Source: an uncultured beta proteobacterium
Lineage (GTDB): Bacteria > Pseudomonadota > Gammaproteobacteria > Burkholderiales > Burkholderiaceae_E
Reading direction: 5' to 3'
Length of the DNA: 64,000 bases
Assembly (NCBI GenBank): GCA_903934295.1
Contig: CAIZNI010000065.1
Coordinates: 59,183 to 123,182 of the forward strand
Shown here one piece after another: positions 9,174 to 19,202 of this stretch. Position 1 is the stretch's first letter, and every line of letters begins with the position of its first letter. A program made the translations under genes and the position numbers. The notes beneath the pieces were generated by a model that saw only the letters and a list, made by a program, of their open reading frames with translations, searched no databases and was not told where the DNA came from.

Positions 9174-11810
9174 GTGGCAACCTACGATCGCGTCATCAAG
9201 GACGGGATGATCATCGACGGCACGCGCGCACCGCGCTACCGCGCCGACATCGGCATCAAGGACGGACGGATCGCCCGGATCGGGCACATCGATGCCGCGC
9301 TCGCCGACGAGGTCATCGACGCCCGCGGGCTGATGGTGGCGCCCGGCTTCATCGACCTGCACACGCATTACGACGCGCAGGTCTTCTGGGATCCCTATTG
9401 CACGCTTTCGAGCTGGCACGGGATCACCTCGGTGGTGATCGGCAACTGCGGCTTCGGATTCGCGCCGGTGCGCCCGGCGATGCGCGAGCGCGCGATGCTT
9501 TCGATGACCCGGGTGGAGGCGATTCCGCTGGCCTCGATGGTGGCGGGCATGCCCTGGGACTGGGTCACCTTTCCCGAGTTCCTGGACAGCGTCGAGCGCA
9601 CCCCGAAGGCGGTCAACATCCTGCCTTACGTGCCGATCGGACCGATGCTGGTGTGGGTGCTGGGCCTGGAGGACGCGAAGGCCGGGCGCCGGCCGACCGA
9701 TGCCGAGCACGCCGAGCTGCGCCGCCTGCTCAACGAGGCGATGGACGCGGGCGGCTGCGGCTGGTCGGCCCAGCGCATGATGCCCGACGGGCCGGCGTCG
9801 GTTCAGCGCGACTTCGACGGCTCGCCGATGCCCACCGATGTGATGCACGACGACACCTGCCGCGAGTTCGCCCGGGTGCTGCGCGAGCGCAACGACGGCT
9901 TCATGCAGATGCTGATGATTTCCGGGGACAACAAGCGCGATCAGGCGTTTTACGAGGAGATGGCCGAGATCAGCGGGCGCCCGATGATCATGAATGTGGT
10001 GCAGGCCTTCGACCATCGCCCCGAGATTCACCGACGCGTGCTGGCCTGGCTGCGCCGCTGCCGCGAGCGCGGCATCCGGGTGATCGGCCAGGGGCTCACC
10101 ACCGACGCGGGCTACTCGTTCACCCTGGAGAACTGGAACCTGTTCGACGACTCGCCCGCCTGGCGCGAAGCCACCACCGGCACCTTCGAGGAGCGCATGG
10201 CCAAACTGTCGGACCCGGCACGCCGACAGGCGTTGCGCGATCAGATGCCGGTGACCGCCACCGGACCGCTGCCCGGCATCGTGATCACCGGCCCCAAGCG
10301 CGCGCACAACCAGGTCTGGCTCGACCACACGCTGGCGCTGGCCGCGCAGAAGATGGGCAAGCACCCGGTCGATGCGATGCTCGACATCGCGGTCGACGAG
10401 TCACTCGAGACCGAGTTCTTCGCCGCACCGCCTAACGGCAGCATCGAGTATCTGAAGGAGATCGTCGACGACCCGTATGTGCTGTTCGGGGTCTCCGATG
10501 GTGGGGCCCACACCAAGTTCCTCACCGCCGGGCGCTATCCGACCGAGACGCTGTGCAAGGTGGTGCGCCAGCACCAGATGATCTCGCTGGAGGAGGCGCA
10601 CTGGCGGCTGTCGGCGCTGCCGGCGCAGGTGGCCGGGTTCCGCGATCGGGGGGTGCTGCGCGAGGGCGCGCCGGCCGATGTGCTGGTCTACGACTTCGAG
10701 AATCTTCAGGTGCTGCCCGAGGAGATCGTGCACGACCTGCCGGGGGGCGAATGGCGGCGGATTCAGCGCGCGCGCGGCTATCGGTGGGTACTGGTCAATG
10801 GCGAGGTCACGTTGCGTGACGATGAGCAGACCGGTAACTGCTCGGGGGTGCTGCTGCGCCACGGGGTGGCGCAGGCGCAGGGCGCGGTGGCCGAGCCCCT
10901 GCGCGCCAGAGCGAAACGCCGGACCTCACCCGCTGGGCCGCAAGGCCGCTCTTTGCGGGCGGGGGCGCAGCGCCCCCTTGGGCTTCAGGCCCCGATGAGC
11001 AGCGAGGCGCAAGCCTTGGCGACGTCACGGGTCTGTTCGGCGGGATGCGTGCCGGGCGTCTTGGCCCAGCCGCCTTTTTCGACAAAATCACCCTGCGACC
11101 AGGATTCGACTTTTTTCAGGGCTTCCAGGTTGGCCGGGACGTTGCCCGCCCGGTTGAAGTTGTCGGCACAAACGGGTGCGAGGGCGAGGACGACGGCGGA
11201 ACTGGCCCGCTGCTGGGCAGCGGTTTCCGACTTGGCGCCGGTGACCCACCCGCCCCAGGTGAAGCCGACGATGGCGAGTGCGGCAGCACCACCGGCGATG
11301 CCCCACAGGGCGGGCTTGGTTTCGATGGGAAGATTCATTGGAGCGCCTTTTCTGAACAGTGGAAAAGAGGGCAGGCGCCATCCCGCCGAACGATGGAATC
11401 GAACGGAACCGGTCCCCGGTCAAAAACCGGTCGGGCCGCCGGCATGCGCGTCATTCCCGACGCGGGAATGCGGTTCTGCCGAGCTCGGGTCCCGGAGTCT
11501 GTGCCGCAGTATGCGCCCGGGCCGTTATCATCGCGCCCATCATGGCCATGCTTCCTTCCCGGGTGAGCGATCTCGCCGATGTCGACCTCATCGAGCGCGC
11601 CGGCTGCCGTCACGAGATAGCCGGCGCAGCCGGCCCGATGGTCTGGCGCAGCTGGGGCGCGGGCGATCCGGTGGTGCTGCTGCACGGTGGCTCGGGCAGC
11701 TGGAACCACTGGGTTCGCAACATCGCCGCGCTGGTGGCAGCGGGTCGTCAGGTCTGGATTCCCGATCTTCCCGGTTTCGGCGAGTCGGCGCGGGTGCCCT
11801 CGGGCGGTGA
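9174..11810 (+). CDS. D-aminoacylase-type amidohydrolase with abnormal C-terminal read-through
   Basis: I choose the GTG at 9174 (MATYDRVIKDG) because it follows GGGGAGA and begins the beta-sandwich. The metal motif is HTHYDAQVFWDP (His63, His65), and FGVSDGGAHTKFLTAGRYP carries the later ligand region. Similarity to the family ends near 10865 (SGVLLRHG, residue about 563), yet no in-frame stop occurs until 11810, giving 878 residues. The last 310 are low-complexity, Arg/Ala/Pro-rich, and run antisense across the gene at 10985-11338 and out of frame into the next hydrolase. Loss of the original stop is the simplest reading. The functional enzyme is the first two thirds. Confidence 0.8.
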   Translation: MATYDRVIKDGMIIDGTRAPRYRADIGIKDGRIARIGHIDAALADEVIDARGLMVAPGFIDLHTHYDAQVFWDPYCTLSSWHGITSVVIGNCGFGFAPVRPAMRERAMLSMTRVEAIPLASMVAGMPWDWVTFPEFLDSVERTPKAVNILPYVPIGPMLVWVLGLEDAKAGRRPTDAEHAELRRLLNEAMDAGGCGWSAQRMMPDGPASVQRDFDGSPMPTDVMHDDTCREFARVLRERNDGFMQMLMISGDNKRDQAFYEEMAEISGRPMIMNVVQAFDHRPEIHRRVLAWLRRCRERGIRVIGQGLTTDAGYSFTLENWNLFDDSPAWREATTGTFEERMAKLSDPARRQALRDQMPVTATGPLPGIVITGPKRAHNQVWLDHTLALAAQKMGKHPVDAMLDIAVDESLETEFFAAPPNGSIEYLKEIVDDPYVLFGVSDGGAHTKFLTAGRYPTETLCKVVRQHQMISLEEAHWRLSALPAQVAGFRDRGVLREGAPADVLVYDFENLQVLPEEIVHDLPGGEWRRIQRARGYRWVLVNGEVTLRDDEQTGNCSGVLLRHGVAQAQGAVAEPLRARAKRRTSPAGPQGRSLRAGAQRPLGLQAPMSSEAQALATSRVCSAGCVPGVLAQPPFSTKSPCDQDSTFFRASRLAGTLPARLKLSAQTGARARTTAELARCWAAVSDLAPVTHPPQVKPTMASAAAPPAMPHRAGLVSMGRFIGAPFLNSGKEGRRHPAERWNRTEPVPGQKPVGPPACASFPTRECGSAELGSRSLCRSMRPGRYHRAHHGHASFPGERSRRCRPHRARRLPSRDSRRSRPDGLAQLGRGRSGGAAARWLGQLEPLGSQHRRAGGSGSSGLDSRSSRFRRVGAGALGR
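10961..10977. terminator. GC hairpin after the amidohydrolase domain
   Basis: GGGGGCGC and GCGCCCCC flank a single A, effectively a 6-bp stem with a 5-base loop. It lies between the expected end of the amidohydrolase and the stop of the minus-strand gene at 10985. Position and strength suggest an old bidirectional terminator now inside the read-through frame. No T-run is present. Confidence 0.35.
10985..11338 (-). CDS. Small membrane-anchored protein of unknown function
   Basis: 117 residues. It opens with MNLPIETKPALWGIAGGAAALAIVGFTWGGWV, a short cytoplasmic lead and one transmembrane or uncleaved signal segment (about 12-32). A 60-residue helical region and a tail with VCADNFNRAGNVPANLEALKKV follow. 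Similar one-helix proteins occur across proteobacteria, but I know of no assigned role. The ribosome binding region is plausible (GGCGCTCCA before ATG). Its coding strand is opposite the C-terminal read-through of the amidohydrolase frame, and its composition looks like a real protein, so I prefer this frame. Confidence 0.65.
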   Translation of the reverse strand: MNLPIETKPALWGIAGGAAALAIVGFTWGGWVTGAKSETAAQQRASSAVVLALAPVCADNFNRAGNVPANLEALKKVESWSQGDFVEKGGWAKTPGTHPAEQTRDVAKACASLLIGA

Positions 11811-12396
11811 CGCCGATGCACTGCCAGAACCGATGCACGACGCCTTGCAGGCGCTGCTGGGCGATGCCGCGGTCGACATGGTCGGCTTTTCGTTCGGGAC
11901 GATGGTTGCGGTGCTGATGGCAGCGCGCTGGCCGCAGCGGATACGCCGGCTGGTGCTGTCCGGGGCGCCGGCCCTGGGCGTGAAGTCGGAGGAGAAGCTG
12001 GAATTGCGTGCTTGGTCGCATCTGCCACCGGGACCGGCGCTCGACGCGGTGCTGCGCCAGAACCTGGCGGTCCTGATGCTGGCGCGCCCGCAGTCCCTCG
12101 ATGAACTGGCGCTGGCGCTCCATGCGGCGAACCTGCCGCGCGACCGGATGCGCCTGCGCCGGCTCTCGAAGACCAACCTCGTCCGGGACACCCTGCCGGC
12201 GGTGCAGTGCCCCGTTCATGGGGTGTGGGGGCGCGAGGATGCGCTCTATCTCGGGGTTCAGGATCAGCTGGCGCCGGCGCTCGCGGCCGCCCCCGGGTTC
12301 CAGGGGCTCACGCTGATCGCGCAGGCCGGGCACTGGGTTCAGTACGAGGACGCCCAGGCCTACGATCAGGCCCTGGCGGCGGCGCTGGGCGGCTGA
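11542..12396 (+). CDS. Alpha/beta hydrolase (serine type, MhpC-like)
   Basis: 284 residues. HGGSGSWNHWVRN (48-60) is the oxyanion loop, GFSFGT places the nucleophile Ser at 117, WGREDALY carries the acid, and QAGHWVQYEDAQ the catalytic His. This is the layout of C-C bond hydrolases and esterases of the MhpC/BphD type, although the reaction is not fixed by these motifs. ATG 11542 is used; an in-frame ATG lies two codons later. The stop codon lies inside the first copy of a 33-bp triplicated repeat. No signal peptide is present. Confidence 0.85.
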   Translation: MAMLPSRVSDLADVDLIERAGCRHEIAGAAGPMVWRSWGAGDPVVLLHGGSGSWNHWVRNIAALVAAGRQVWIPDLPGFGESARVPSGGDADALPEPMHDALQALLGDAAVDMVGFSFGTMVAVLMAARWPQRIRRLVLSGAPALGVKSEEKLELRAWSHLPPGPALDAVLRQNLAVLMLARPQSLDELALALHAANLPRDRMRLRRLSKTNLVRDTLPAVQCPVHGVWGREDALYLGVQDQLAPALAAAPGFQGLTLIAQAGHWVQYEDAQAYDQALAAALGG

Positions 12397-12491
12397 GCCG
12401 GCGCTACCGCGCCGGCGTTCCTCCGCTGAGCCGGCGCCGCCGCGCCGGCGTTCGTCAACTGAGCCGGCGCTACCGCGCCGGCGTTCCTCAG
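12393..12491. repeat. Three tandem 33-bp units, each a hairpin, between convergent stops
   Basis: Units start at 12393, 12426 and 12459 with an exact 33-bp period. Each carries an 8-bp stem with a 4-base loop: GCCGGCGC-TACC-GCGCCGGC in units 1 and 3. Unit 2 keeps the stem but has loop CGCC. The stop of the plus-strand hydrolase lies in unit 1 and the stop of the minus-strand Bug gene in unit 3, so the array is the whole intergenic region. It probably acts as a bidirectional terminator or a REP-like element. Confidence 0.85.
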
Positions 12492-13477
12492 GAGTCTGCG
12501 CTGAATCCGATCGCCCGGATCAGCGGTGCCCAGCGTTCCTGATCGGCCTTGAGCATCGCCGCGAGTTCGGCCGGGCTCGAGGATCGCGCCTCCAGACCCA
12601 TGACCTCGAGCCCTTCGATCACATCCGGCGCGGCCAGTGCGGCCCGCAGCGCCGCGTTCGCGCGCTGGACCACGTCGGCGGGTGCTTTGCCCGGCAGGTA
12701 GAAGCCGAACCACTCGTTGAAGGCCATGTCCTTGAAACCCTGTTCGACCAGGGTCGGCACCGTCGGGGCAAATTTGCTGCGCACGCTGCCGGAGCTGGCG
12801 AGCAGGCGGCACTTGCCGGCGGCCACGTGCTGGGTGAATTCGCCGACCGGGCCCGAGACGGCCTGGATCTGGCCGCCGATCATGTCGAGGATGGCGGGTT
12901 GCGTGCCGCGGTACGGGACATGCTTGAGTTCCATGCCGGCCGTGCGTCCGATCAGCACGCCGATGAAATGGGGCACCGAGCCGGCCGCCGGCGAGCCGAA
13001 GTTGGCCTGCGTCGGATTGGCTTTGCACCAGGCGAGAAACTCGCCGATGTTGCGCACGCTGGCCGGGACCGAAGGCCCGACCGCGAAGCCGAAATCAAAG
13101 TTGGCGCCCAGCGAGACGGGCGTGAGATCAGCGATCGGGTCGTAGGCCAGTTTCTTGTAGATGTAGGGATAGATGCCCAGCATCGACATGGGCGTCTGCA
13201 GCAGCGTGGTGCCGTCGGCGGGCGCGGTCTTGAGCGACTGGATGGCGATCTGGCCGCCGGCGCCGGCGCGGTTTTCCACCAGCACATTGCGCCCGTAGCC
13301 GGGTTGCAGTTTGGCCGCGACCCGGCGGCAGATCGTGTCCGAGGTGCCACCGGGCGGAAAGCCGGTGACGATGCGGACGGTGTCCAGGGGCGCGCCCTGG
13401 GCCTGTGACGCGGTCTGGAGCCCGCTCAGCAGGGTGGCGGCGCCGGCCGATTGCAGTATCTGGCGTCGGGTGATCAT
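12488..13477 (-). CDS. Bug/TctC-family periplasmic solute-binding protein
   Basis: 329 residues from an ATG with AGGAG nine bases upstream. The N-terminus MITRRQILQSAGAATLLSG has a twin-arginine-like signal, with cleavage near ASQAQ. The mature protein shows the Bug fold signatures: VRIVTGFPPGGTSDTICR, VENRAGAGGQIA, ANFGSPAAGSVPHF, HVPYRGTQPA and FAPTVPTLVEQG. Bug proteins bind carboxylates, amino acids or aromatic acids in the periplasm and may feed TctAB-type transporters or sensors. No TctAB genes are nearby, as is usual for orphan Bug proteins of the Burkholderiales. The ligand is unknown. Confidence 0.92.
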   Translation of the reverse strand: MITRRQILQSAGAATLLSGLQTASQAQGAPLDTVRIVTGFPPGGTSDTICRRVAAKLQPGYGRNVLVENRAGAGGQIAIQSLKTAPADGTTLLQTPMSMLGIYPYIYKKLAYDPIADLTPVSLGANFDFGFAVGPSVPASVRNIGEFLAWCKANPTQANFGSPAAGSVPHFIGVLIGRTAGMELKHVPYRGTQPAILDMIGGQIQAVSGPVGEFTQHVAAGKCRLLASSGSVRSKFAPTVPTLVEQGFKDMAFNEWFGFYLPGKAPADVVQRANAALRAALAAPDVIEGLEVMGLEARSSSPAELAAMLKADQERWAPLIRAIGFSADS

Positions 13478-13693
13478 GATGCGGGTTCTCCTGGTGTGTC
13501 GTGACGGCTGATGCGATGGGCTCACCGATGGCGCGCGCACGGTTTCCAGCGCGCGCCGGGCAGCGCAAAATACCATCGGTGTCCCGGGCGCGCTGGCCGG
13601 CTGCGGGTTTGCAGGGTCAATGGCCCGCCACGCTGTCGCCCCGGCGCGCCGCCACCGACCCTCAACGCGTTTCCCCCTCACGGACCCCTGCCC

Positions 13694-15076
13694 ATGCGCT
13701 GTCCTGCTGCCGTCTCCCGCCCGATCGCGGGCTTCCTCCTGGCGCTGGGTCTGGCCCTCTGGGCTCCTGTGGCGTGCGCGCAGGTGGCCGGACCGATGCT
13801 GGGTCATGTCACCCAGCGCTCGGCTAATCTCTGGGCCCAGTGGATCGGGCTCCCGGCGAGCGCCTGGCCTCCTGCCGCGACGGTGGAACTGGCGCTCGAA
13901 TACTGGCCTCAAGGTCGTGAAGACCAGCGCCGGCGCTCGACGCAGGCCGTTGCTGCCCCCGAGTCGGACGGGGTCGTTCGCTGGACGCTCAGCGGTCTGG
14001 ATCCCGGCCAGCGCTACGACTATCGAGTCGTCTGGCGCGCTGGCCCGCAGCAGGGGCAGGGCGAGCCCGCCTCATTTGCGACCGAACCGCACTGGCAGTG
14101 GCGCACCGATCCCCCGCCCCTGCGGGTGCTGGCCGGATCCTGCGCCTACACGAACGAGGCGGCCGACGACCGGCCAGGACCACCGTATGGCCGCGATCCG
14201 GCCATCTACCGCGTCATGGCCGCCCAGTCGCCGGACCTCACGCTCTGGATGGGTGACAACATTTACTGGCGCGAGCCCGACTTCGACGACGAGGTCGCGA
14301 TGTCGGCGCGCTACGCAAAATGGCGCAGCCTGCCGCAACTGCAGCCGCTGCTGCGCACCGGCAGCCACCTGGCCACCTGGGACGATCACGACTACGGTCC
14401 CAACGATGCCAATTCCTCCTATACCTTCAAGGCGACCAGCCTGAAGCTGTTCCAGCGTTACTGGGCCAATCCGAGCGCCGGCCTGCCCGATGCGCCCGGC
14501 GTGTTCACCCGCGCCAGTCGCTCTGACGTGGAGTTCTTCATCCTGGACAATCGCTGGTATCGCGATGCCGACCGATCGGTCCTGACCGACAAGCGAATGC
14601 TCGGCACCGCCCAGATGGCGTGGCTGCGCAATGCTCTGACCCAGTCGCGGGCCACCTGGAAGGTCATCATCAATGGCAGCCAGATGTTCAACGACCTCAA
14701 CCGTTTCGAGGGCTGGAATCACTTCCCGCAGGAGCGGCAGGCGTTCATCGACTGGCTGACCGCGCAGCGGGTGCCCGGTGTGCTGTTCCTCTCGGGCGAT
14801 CGCCATTTCGCCGCCGCGTTCCGGGTCGAACGGCCAGGCGCCTATCCGCTCTACGAGTTCACCTGCTCGCCGCTGGCCGCCAACGCCTGGGCCGATCCCG
14901 GCCAGGAACTGATCAGCAATCCGACCCTGATCGCCGGCTCGGTGGTGGGCCGCAACAATTTTTGTCAACTTGATTTCTCGGGCCGGCGCGGCCAGCGCTC
15001 GCTGTCGGTCCAGATCCGCGATGCGCAGGGCCAGATTGCCTGGTCGCGCGCCATCGCCGAGCAGGAATTGCGCTGA
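13694..15076 (+). CDS. PhoD-like alkaline phosphatase/phosphodiesterase, exported
   Basis: 460 residues. It starts at the ATG giving signal MRCPAAVSRPIAGFLLALGL with cleavage after ACAQ; upstream open sequence is not similar to the family. An N-terminal fibronectin-like sandwich (residues about 30-130, ending LDPGQRYDYRVVW) precedes a metallophosphatase domain. That domain has AGSCAYTNE, LWMGDNIYW, ATWDDHDYGPND, INGSQMFND and LSGDRHFAA as metal-ligand blocks, as in PhoD (Ca/Fe-dependent). It is expected in the periplasm, releasing phosphate from phosphoesters. No Pho box was identified. Clear family, unknown substrate. Confidence 0.88.
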   Translation: MRCPAAVSRPIAGFLLALGLALWAPVACAQVAGPMLGHVTQRSANLWAQWIGLPASAWPPAATVELALEYWPQGREDQRRRSTQAVAAPESDGVVRWTLSGLDPGQRYDYRVVWRAGPQQGQGEPASFATEPHWQWRTDPPPLRVLAGSCAYTNEAADDRPGPPYGRDPAIYRVMAAQSPDLTLWMGDNIYWREPDFDDEVAMSARYAKWRSLPQLQPLLRTGSHLATWDDHDYGPNDANSSYTFKATSLKLFQRYWANPSAGLPDAPGVFTRASRSDVEFFILDNRWYRDADRSVLTDKRMLGTAQMAWLRNALTQSRATWKVIINGSQMFNDLNRFEGWNHFPQERQAFIDWLTAQRVPGVLFLSGDRHFAAAFRVERPGAYPLYEFTCSPLAANAWADPGQELISNPTLIAGSVVGRNNFCQLDFSGRRGQRSLSVQIRDAQGQIAWSRAIAEQELR

Positions 15077-15083
15077 TCGGGGA

Positions 15084-15359
15084 TTACGCGCTGCCGCGAT
15101 CCAGCGCAGCGAAGAACAGTCTGCCCAGCGGCGAGATCGGTTCCTGAATCTCCCCCAGTTGCCCGGCCGACTGGCGCACCGCCTCCAGCAGGCGTCGCCC
15201 GTGACCGCGGCGCCGGTACACCGGATTGACGAACAGGTATTCGATGTCGCCGGCCGGCGTGAACCGGCAGTAGCCGATGGTGGTGTTGAGGTTGCGGATG
15301 AGGGCCACGCCATCGACGATCTCGATGACTTCCCGGGCGGTATCAGGGCTGATGGACAT
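15084..15359 (-). CDS. Small GNAT-type acetyltransferase
   Basis: 91 residues, a minimal GNAT core. YLFVNPVYRRRGHGRRLLEAV contains the acetyl-CoA pyrophosphate loop (R-x-x-G-x-G/A: RRGHGR). The N-terminus holds beta-strands 2-3 (VALIRNLNTTIGYCRF). At 91 residues it lacks the first helices or last strand of typical 140-residue members, which could mean a small subfamily or shortening. The substrate is unknown. It lies convergent with the PhoD-like gene (7-bp gap) and divergent from the ABC-F gene. The ribosome binding site is weak. Confidence 0.65.
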   Translation of the reverse strand: MSISPDTAREVIEIVDGVALIRNLNTTIGYCRFTPAGDIEYLFVNPVYRRRGHGRRLLEAVRQSAGQLGEIQEPISPLGRLFFAALDRGSA

Positions 15360-15500
15360 GCGGTGAGTGTCGGTCAGATCTTCCCGGCCTGACAACCGAT
15401 GGTTTCGGCGGGCCGGATCGGCGGTGATAGTCTTCGGGCGCGGCCGACGCTGGCCCCGTTTTTTCTTTCTTCCTTCCTCCAGCGCCGGAGCGCACCTGTC

Positions 15501-17199
<1,699 letters not shown>

Positions 17200-17213
<14 letters not shown>

Positions 17214-17667
17214 CCCGCACCAGGACCTTCAGCGTGCGCGCGGCGGCCTCGCCGGTCTCCCAGGGCCGACGGTAAGCCAGGTTGAGTTCGGCGGTGCCCG
17301 TGTTGGTCGCCTCGAAAACCCAGGTTTCCTGACCACCCGCGCCCGGCATGGCAGGTCGCGCCGGATCGGATTCGTACAAGGGCTCGCTGGCCTGGCGCAG
17401 GCCCGCGGGCAGTGGACCGTTAACCTGCCAGCGAAAACCGGTGCTGCGATTGCTCGCCAGCCGGACGATCAGTCGCTGGCCACGCACCAGGGTCACCGCC
17501 GCCTGCGGGTCGGTGGTCTGCAGCGTCACGGCCGCGGGCGCGCCATGGCCGATGCCCGGCCAGGCGATCGCACTCAACGCGGCGGCTGTGGCACCGGGCG
17601 CGAGCCGCAGCCAGGTTCGGCGGCTGTGCGAGAGGGCCGACTGGCGAGGATCCTTGGACAGGGGCAT
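17200..17667 (-). CDS. Chagasin-type (I42) cysteine protease inhibitor, exported
   Basis: 155 residues. A signal or anchor region (RRTWLRLAPGATAAALSAIAW, a possible Tat-like RR) precedes an immunoglobulin-like domain. That domain has all three I42 hallmarks: NRSTGFRW (loop 2, usually NPTTG), GAGGQETWVFEA (loop 4) and YRRPW (loop 6). These loops plug papain-family active sites. In bacteria such inhibitors sit in the periplasm or outside and may block self or host proteases. No papain-family gene is nearby. The last 14 bp overlap the 3' end of the ABC-F gene on the other strand. Confidence 0.82.
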
Positions 17668-17840
17668 GACAGCGCCAGGGTAGGGGATGAGGGTCGGACG
17701 ATGACCCGCCGGCGGGGAGCCGCCAGCGTCGGTTCACCAAGTCTAATCCAAGCCGTGGGAGCGCTTGCGCTGGCCGGCAATTGTGCCGACACTGCCGGGT
17801 CTTGCACATTTGCAATCGTCACACCGGGAGCGCGTCTCAC

Positions 17841-18821
17841 ATGAAAACATTTTCATCACTGGCAAGGGTCGCTGTGCTGGCCGCCACTGCCCTGGGTTTC
17901 GCCACCTCGGCGCAAGCCCAGTCCTATCCGAACAAGCCGATCCGTCTGGTCGTTCCCTATGCGCCGGGCGGTGCGACCGACATCATCGGCCGCGCGGCAG
18001 CCGCCGAACTGAGCAAGACCATGGGCCAGCCGGTCACCGTCGACAACCGGCCCGGCGCGGGTGGCAACCTCGGCTCCGAGATGGTGGCCAAGTCCCCCCC
18101 CGATGGCTACACCCTGCTGGTCTCGCCCAGCAGCCTGCACGGCATCACGCCGTTTCTGTATTCGAAGCTGAATTACGACCCGAACCGGGATCTCGCGCCG
18201 GCGATCGTGCTGGGCGCCTTCGCCAATGTCCTGGTGGTCAATCCCAGCGTGAAAGCCAACTCGGTCAGCGAACTGATCGCGCTGATCCGATCGCAGCCGG
18301 GCAAGTTCACTTACGCCTCCAGCGGCAGCGGCTCGACCATCCACATGTCGGGTGAGATGTTCAAGTCGATGCTCGGTCTGGACATCGTCCATGTGCCCTA
18401 CAAGGGCAGCGGCCCGGCGCTCACCGACCTCATCGGTGGCCAGGTGCACCTGATGTTCGACAACATTCCGTCGGCCATCGTGCACATCCGCTCAGGCAAG
18501 CTGCGCGCGCTCGCCACCACCGGTCCGAAGCGGGCGCTCTCGCTGCCCGACCTGCCCACCATGATCGAGGCGGGTCTCCCCGGTTATGTGTCGACCGCCT
18601 GGTTCGGTCTGGCGCTGCCGGCCGGCACACCCTCGGACATCATCGCGCGCATCAATGCCGAGGGGCAGAAGGCGACACGCGCACCGGAATTCATCAAGCG
18701 CATGAATGACCTCGGCTATGAGATCGTGGGCGGCACCGCCGACCAGATGGCGGCGATGATCCAGGACGAAGTGCGTCGCTGGGGGCCGGTGGTCAAGGCC
18801 TCGGGCGCCAAGGTCGACTGA
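17841..18821 (+). CDS. Bug/TctC-family periplasmic solute-binding protein
   Basis: 326 residues. The ATG gives a standard Sec signal (MKTFSSLARVAVLAATALGF, cut after AQAQ). Bug signatures are IRLVVPYAPGGATDIIGR, DNRPGAGGNLGSE, FTYASSGSGSTIHMSGE, VHVPYKGSGPALTDLIGG and LPTMIEAGLPGY. It binds a small organic acid or related solute in the periplasm. It is the first gene of a plus-strand run that continues to 23928 and includes a second Bug protein. No TctA or TctB membrane partners are encoded here. Confidence 0.93.
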   Translation: MKTFSSLARVAVLAATALGFATSAQAQSYPNKPIRLVVPYAPGGATDIIGRAAAAELSKTMGQPVTVDNRPGAGGNLGSEMVAKSPPDGYTLLVSPSSLHGITPFLYSKLNYDPNRDLAPAIVLGAFANVLVVNPSVKANSVSELIALIRSQPGKFTYASSGSGSTIHMSGEMFKSMLGLDIVHVPYKGSGPALTDLIGGQVHLMFDNIPSAIVHIRSGKLRALATTGPKRALSLPDLPTMIEAGLPGYVSTAWFGLALPAGTPSDIIARINAEGQKATRAPEFIKRMNDLGYEIVGGTADQMAAMIQDEVRRWGPVVKASGAKVD

Positions 18822-18859
18822 CGCAGAGCCGATGCGAAACCGGCTCCCGGAGCGTTGTG

Positions 18860-19183
18860 ATGTCCGATGAAAGCCAGATCCGGGTGCCGGCGTCGTTCAT
18901 CGCCCTGTTCGTGCCGCGCGGGCGGGTGAAGCCCACCGAGTCGCGTGAGTTCATCACCGAGCGCCATGACTTCTGCGAAGACCTGGCGTCGCTGATGACC
19001 GAGCATGCGAAGGCCACGCTGTTCGATCTGGGCATTGCCGAGAGCGACGTTCTCGAGCGCTGCCATCGCGGTCTGCTGGTCGAGGGGTCGGTGGTGAGCC
19101 CGCCTGAGGCGGGCTGGGTGGTGCGGCGCCTGGCCGAGTTACTGGAATGGGCGTGCCCCGACGAGATCGGCCAGCCGGTTTGA
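18860..19183 (+). CDS. Conserved small protein of unknown function
   Basis: 107 residues, soluble and acidic, beginning MSDESQIRVPASFIALFV. Conserved-looking features are PRGRVKPTESREFI, the helical FCEDLASLMTEHAKATLF stretch and ESDVLERCHRGLL. I recall near relatives in Burkholderiales carrying the automatic label ATPase with chaperone activity, but there is no Walker motif here, so that label is not supported. ATG 18860 follows CCGGAG by about seven bases; a GTG sits directly upstream. It lies 38 bp after the Bug gene and 19 bp before the next, so is probably in the same operon. Confidence 0.75.
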   Translation: MSDESQIRVPASFIALFVPRGRVKPTESREFITERHDFCEDLASLMTEHAKATLFDLGIAESDVLERCHRGLLVEGSVVSPPEAGWVVRRLAELLEWACPDEIGQPV

Positions 19184-19202
19184 CAGTCCAGCAGGAGGCT
19201 TG

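Noticed and set aside
7256..10435. Open frame of over 1000 codons on the plus strand across the two amidohydrolases
   Set aside because: It is antisense to the first enzyme and out of frame with the second. The translation has no recognisable domain and is rich in Arg, Ala, His and Gly, as expected for shadows in GC-rich DNA.
12393..12491. Short CRISPR-like array
   Set aside because: The repeats are contiguous with no unique spacers and there are no cas genes.
13478..13693. Small gene between the Bug and PhoD-like genes
   Set aside because: The only frames are upstream extensions of the two neighbours without similarity; it is the divergent promoter region.
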